In this document: one piece after another, positions 59,425-64,000 of the stretch | How positions within the stretch are numbered: position 1 is the first letter of the stretch | Layout: each line of letters opens with the position of its first letter | Assembly: GCA_963556695.1 (NCBI GenBank) | Contig: CAUWAG010000010.1 | Span: 1,488,001 to 1,552,000 of the forward strand | DNA from: Anthostomella pinea | Lineage: Eukaryota; Ascomycota; Sordariomycetes; Xylariales; Xylariaceae | Direction: 5' to 3' | Length of the DNA stretch: 64,000 bases | The notes under the pieces: generated by a model | Databases searched by the model: none | Told to the model about the DNA's origin: nothing | The model's input: only the letters and a program-made list of their open reading frames with translations | Made by a program: the position numbers and the translations under genes

Positions 59425-62390
59425 CAGTACCCCCGGATTCTGCTGCCACAGATATCCTCGAGTCCTTAATCCTCTTCCTCTTTTCGACGAAGCCGCACAA
59501 AACTCCTTGCACTGCCCATTGTCCTGGCGTCACGGATATCCTCAGGTCTCTCTGTTCTTCTTCTACCTCTGGTAGACCAAGCTGCACATAGGAGTCCTCC
59601 CAATACCGCACCTGGTGCCCCAGGCATCGCCACGCCTCTGTTCTTCCTCTACTTCTGGTACACCAGCCAATGACCCCAGTGTCACGGATATTCTCAAGTC
59701 TCCTTGTCATCTTCCTCTCCTCGACTGAGCTGCGCAGAGCTCCTTACGCTGCCTAGGACCCTGGTGTCCCGGATATTCTCGAGTCTCTGTTGGTCTACTC
59801 CCTCTAGCTGACCACGCCGCACACACGAGTCCTCGGAACACCTGTACCCTGGTGCCCTAGACATCGTCAAGTCTCTGTTCCACTTCCTCTCCTCGACCGA
59901 GCTGCACATAACTCCTTACGCTGCCCAGTACCCTGGTATTACGGATACTCTCAAGCCTCTGTCCATATTCTGCCCCTCTGGTTGGCCAAGATGCACACAC
60001 AAGTCCTCACACTACCGGTAAACTGGTGCCCCAGACATCGTCACGTCTCTGTTCCTCTTCTTCTCACTGACCAAGCCGTACAGGACTTTTTACACTGCCC
60101 GGTATCCCGGCGTTACGGATATTCTCGGGTCTCTCTTCATCTTCTACCTCTGGTTAACCAAGCCAGCCACACAAGTCCTCGACATACTGGTCCCTAGACA
60201 TCGTCACGTCTCTGCTCCTCTTCCTTTACTTCTGGTTGACCAAACGGCACACACAAGTCCCGACAGTACCGATAACCTAGTGCCACAAACATAGTCACCT
60301 CCCCTGTCCTTCCGCTAGATCACCCAAGACGCCGACAACTCTTGACGATCCCCGTATCCTGATGCCACAGACATCGCTACATCCCTGTTCTTCCTCTACC
60401 GCTGGTTGACCGAGACCCATACGACTCCTTACATTGCCCAGTATCCTAGTGTCACGGATGTCCTCAGGTCTCCCTGTCCTTCTTCTACTACCGATAGACC
60501 AAGACACCTACACGCGCCCTTACAATACTGATATCCTGGTACTACAGACACCGCTACGTCATTGTTCTTCCTTCACCTCTGGTTGACCAAGACGCGGACA
60601 ACTTCTGACAGTCCGCGTATCCTGATGCCACAGACATTGTCACGTCCTTATCCTTGTTCTACTTCTGGTAGACCAAGACACGCATATGAGCCCTCACAAT
60701 ACCAGTAGCCTGGTGCTCTAGACATCTGTCACGTCCCTGTTCTCCCTCTACTTCTGGATGACCTAGACGCCTACAACTCCTAACATTCCCCATATCCTAG
60801 TGCCCCAGACATCATCACGTCTCTGTTCTTCCTTTACTTCTGGCAGACCAAGACGCAAACACGAGTCCTTACAATACCGGTATCCTGGTGCCACAACATC
60901 GTCACGCCCCTGTTCTTCCTCTACTGTTGGTTGACCAAGACCCATACGACTCTTAACGATCCCCATATCCTGGTGCCACGGAGATTTTCCAGGGTTATTC
61001 GTCTTCTCGCCGACGATATCGCATCTGATTTCCCACAGTAAGTTACCATATCCCGGTGCCATGGTATCGTTAAGTCTTTAACTTTCCTCTCGTGAACAGG
61101 ACCGCGAGGCCTTCTCATACCTGGTGGCCGGTGGCCTGCTGCTCAAGATATTCCCAACACTCGGTCCTCTGCTTCCCAACAGAAACGCATCCGATTTCAC
61201 ACATAACTTGCCGCATTCCACCCTGGTGCCACCGGAATCCTCAGGTCTGATTCCTCTTCCTGTCAACAGAACAGCTTACGAGGCTTTGCAATACCCGGCG
61301 GCCTTCTATTACAGATATTCTCAACACTTTGTTCCTTTCCTCGCGCTTCTCGCCAACAAAAACGCGTCCGATTTCGCACAATAACCTACTACGTACCACT
61401 CTAGTCCTATAGAAACTTCTCGTTCTCGTTCTCTTCACGTTGAGAGACCAGCTTACGAGTTATTAGAACACCCGGTGGCCTACTGCCAGACATTCCCGAC
61501 TTTCGTGCTTCTACTTGTTGACAGAACTACATACGATCCCTTACAGTGCCCCGTATCCCTGTGCCACAGACATTCTACAGTCTTGTCGCCCTTCTTCCTA
61601 ACATACCCTCACACTGGGCCTTACAATATCTGGTACTCCCGTGCCATAGACATCCTCAGGACTCTGTCCATTCTATCCTCGTGGACCGAACCACACCCAG
61701 GCCCTCAGAATACCCCGTATTCTAGTGCCAGAGATACCTGGAATCTCGGTTCGTCACCTTGGGCGCACGCCGGTCCATGCTCCCCCCTATTTTGCGGTCC
61801 CAGACATCCCCGGGCCTCTATTCAGAGCTCTATTGTCAACCTACTGACTCACAAGTCCTCACATTAACCCGTTTTCCTGCCGCAGACATCCTCAGGCGTC
61901 TGTTCACGTTTACATCCTCGAATACATCCCTACGGGCCTCACTATACCTGTATTTACTGCCCTAGACATCCGTAAGTTCCTGTCACTCCCCTATTATCAA
62001 CCATCTGCACACAGGGCGCGGCGCATACCCCGTTTTACATAACCTCATTGTCACTCCCTCGTCAAGGAACATCGCCAGGCCGTTACAACACGTTCTATGG
62101 TGCCCTAGACTCACTCAAATGCTGTTTCCCCCCCTCCCTGGCTGACCTCATCACAGAAACTTCGCTACAATACCCTGTATGGAGCTATCTCAGACACTCT
62201 GACATCTCTGGTGACTCCACATTGACGAACACATCATCAAAAGTCGGTGCACTACCCGGTATTCTGCTGGCCTGACCTACTTGAATCTATTCTGACTCTT
62301 CTTTCTCTCACAGAAGCCTCCATCATTCACATTCCTTACGAATTTTCCTCACATCAACCATCACATTTCACACAAATAACATCTACCAAC
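59425..62390. repeat. Degenerate dimeric tandem array, units about 82-92 bp
   Basis: About 19 clearly recognisable head-to-tail units fill 59425-61045 (mean near 85 bp), followed by a dozen or so more diverged units up to the next gene. Two alternating types are visible. One contains CCTGGTGCC(C/A)(C/T)AGACATCGTCACG and the other a GTCACGGATAT-CTCAGGTCT-like segment. Both then carry a pyrimidine-rich tract, a TTGACCAAG-like segment and an end resembling TTACAATAC or TTACGCTG. The dimer is near 172 bp. Identity is highest around 59,500-60,950 and falls to the right. The plus strand is pyrimidine-rich. No long open frame spans the array on either strand. No match to a known fungal element is recognised. 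Confidence 0.85.
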
Positions 62391-62391
62391 A

Positions 62392-64000
62392 ATGGATCGT
62401 CAAACAGACAGAAATTCGACTGCTGGCAACACCAGCAGCCAGTCTGGTGACGATGAAATTGCGGCTATTTACCATTCTAACGCACTCCGTGGCTCGCGTC
62501 ACCAACCCCATGGTGATGTGAGTCAGGACACCCGTCCTAACATCTACGGGACTGGTCCTCACGCAGGCTGGGGATCCTATTTCGACAGACAAGAGCCACT
62601 CTTCCGGCCCAATGACTGGGAATACCCGGGACTTGCACTGCCCATGAACGACTACGGAGTACCAGTCGATTCTCCAGGGGCGGCTCCCCATACATGGCCT
62701 AACCATCACACGAGCTGCAACCACACAGGGCAGCACCAGGGCCTGGGCCCTCTTACACTTGAGCCCGACTATAGCTACATTGGGGGACGACTTCAGTACC
62801 CGGTCCTCTCCCCATACCACAGTAACCACCAGGAGGGGGTGGCGCCTCACCACTGGAGCACCACTCCCGTTGGAGGGAACGAGTACACGATCCGCAATCA
62901 GCCCGGCCACGGCCATCATCACAGCCCTTCTCCCATTGAGATAAACTACCAGCTGTGGGATTCCCGACGATATCCTTCGTATGCCGACGCCATGTCCGCC
63001 CACCCGCTGTCCGCCCACCCTCATCCCCTGAGATCAAACTCCGTGGCTCGGCCGCCCCATGGTTACCAGCCCGAGCCTCTCGGCCAGCCGATGCGGCACA
63101 GCCATCACGAGAGCGAGACCGCGCGACGCCGCGACGAAGACCAGATCTGGGACCACGTGCGACTGGTAGGCCGTCGCAACGCCGAAGCGGCGGTCAGCAG
63201 CCAGCTGAGACGCCTGAGTCTTGGGGAGCTCGCTCTTCACCACCAGGAGGAGGTAACGGTAACTCAGCGAGGCGGCGGCGGCGGCGAAGACTCCCATGGC
63301 TCATCGTCTTCGGGGGCGCAGAGCGCCAGCACCCCCAGCAGCAGCGACAGCGATGGGAGCAGCAACGATGACGACGACCCTGCCGACGAGCCAACCATCC
63401 CAGTGCCGCCGAACAGCCCATCGCCCGAGGGCAGCACGATATCGCAATCCACCGACAGCGCGGAAAACCAGGATGCGCTCCGCCGAGTTCTTCAGCAGGA
63501 CGCACTCGACGGTGTCGAGAGAATCCTGGCGATCCTGCCGCGTGCTCCTCCGCCTCCGCCTCCGCCTCCCCCAACCCCGAGCCCCCACCCGCGGTACCAG
63601 AACCGCCCCGATACTCCCCCCGACACCGACTGCCGCGGGCCTCGATGCCGCACCCGCCCGCGAACCTCGACCCGAGCGCCTTGCGCCACGGTCGCTCGCC
63701 CCTGCGCTGCGTCACGACCATCAGGTATAGGAGAACCACGAGGTCCGACGTCCGGGGCGTCCGGGTGACGGTCGAGGAAGACCTCGATATCGAGTACCAC
63801 GACGAGGGGCAAGGGGGGCATGCTGGCGAGCCGGCCGAGGATGGAGACACTCGTTCTGACTCTGGCGGCGGGGGGCAGACCGCCGTAGACCGTCGGCCGA
63901 GTGCCGAACCCAGCACCGATGGTCTGGGGGGCCACGAGAGCCAGCAGAAGGGGACGGTGGGCCGGCTACGGGGTCGCCTCGTTCAAAAACTGACAGCGGG
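62392..64000 (+). CDS. Unrecognised disordered protein, runs off the window
   Basis: The frame opens at 62392 (MDRQTDRNSTAGNTSSQSGD), directly after the repeat array, and is rich in His, Pro, Gly and Ser. It includes DQIWDHVRLVGRRNAEAAVS, an acidic Ser/Asp run and DALRRVLQQDALDGVERILA near 63475-63535. The same frame then becomes a proline and arginine run ending at 63768. From about 63,570 to the window end another phase looks coding (NLDPSALRHGRSPLRCVTTI, then VRVTVEEDLDIEYHDEG). So an intron in roughly 63,400-63,590, or a frameshift, probably joins the two. No domain is recognised. The gene is incomplete at its 3-prime end. Confidence 0.6.

Noticed and set aside
59414..61266. Minus-strand ORFs of 60-99 codons inside the tandem array
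   Set aside because: They are read-through of repeat units with frame changes and stops every few units; reported as a repeat, not as genes.
62955..63730. Long alternative frames in both strands over the GC-rich part of the last gene
   Set aside because: Arg/Pro/Gly-rich shadows of the 62392 frame; only the segment after about 63,570 in a second phase looks coding and is discussed with that gene.

Overview
The window reads as nuclear DNA of a filamentous ascomycete, most likely a sordariomycete. Evidence: multi-exon genes with short GT-AG introns (mostly 50-145 nt, often with CTAAC/CTGAC branch sites), fungus-specific families (NoxR, DUF5672, FTA2-like kinase-fold proteins, a DUF2457-like protein), recurrent TACCTA/TAGGTA intergenic motifs and an AT-rich island that looks RIP-mutated. 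I cannot name the species.

Layout. 0-7 kb: an AT-rich island, then uricase (2758), mitochondrial ribosomal protein uL13m (minus, 4341-4966) and the copper chaperone for superoxide dismutase (5565). 7.6-18.3 kb: a multi-pass membrane protein (7649), a 4.4 kb gene-free stretch, the NADPH-oxidase regulator noxR (13628) and a secreted chitin deacetylase with a chitin-binding module at each end (minus, 16588-18275). 20.3-23.4 kb: an FTA2-like kinase-fold protein divergent from a gene I do not recognise. 24.4-28.4 kb: an accessory-looking cluster on the minus strand in which three loci share one architecture (an intron immediately before an ATG, then a related N-terminus). Two are broken, and an N-terminally incomplete membrane-protein gene lies between them. 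30.3-34.8 kb: two divergent DUF5672 paralogues. 35.7-48.9 kb: a conserved housekeeping block with SEC12, an intradiol dioxygenase, a TGL-type patatin lipase, SAR1 and an acidic DUF2457-like protein, all on the minus strand. 48.9-53.6 kb is gene-free. 53.6-58.3 kb: ATP synthase delta and a large histidine/serine-rich protein with a RING-like Cys/His cluster.

59.4-62.4 kb holds the most unusual object: a degenerate tandem array of roughly 85-bp units that alternate in two types, giving a dimer near 172 bp. It runs from just downstream of a TATA-like sequence to the start codon of a gene that leaves the window at its right edge. On the minus strand nearly every unit carries a GT(A/N)AGG-like sequence about 48 nt before a CAG or AAG, which leaves 37-41-nt blocks between them. 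Whether these are spliced mini-exons or only inherited repeat sequence cannot be settled from sequence alone.

Functional links are modest. SEC12 is the exchange factor for SAR1 and both lie within 8 kb. CCS1 and NoxR both concern superoxide. All splice sites were placed by eye from protein continuity and GT/AG sites. Family names come from remembered family features, not database searches.
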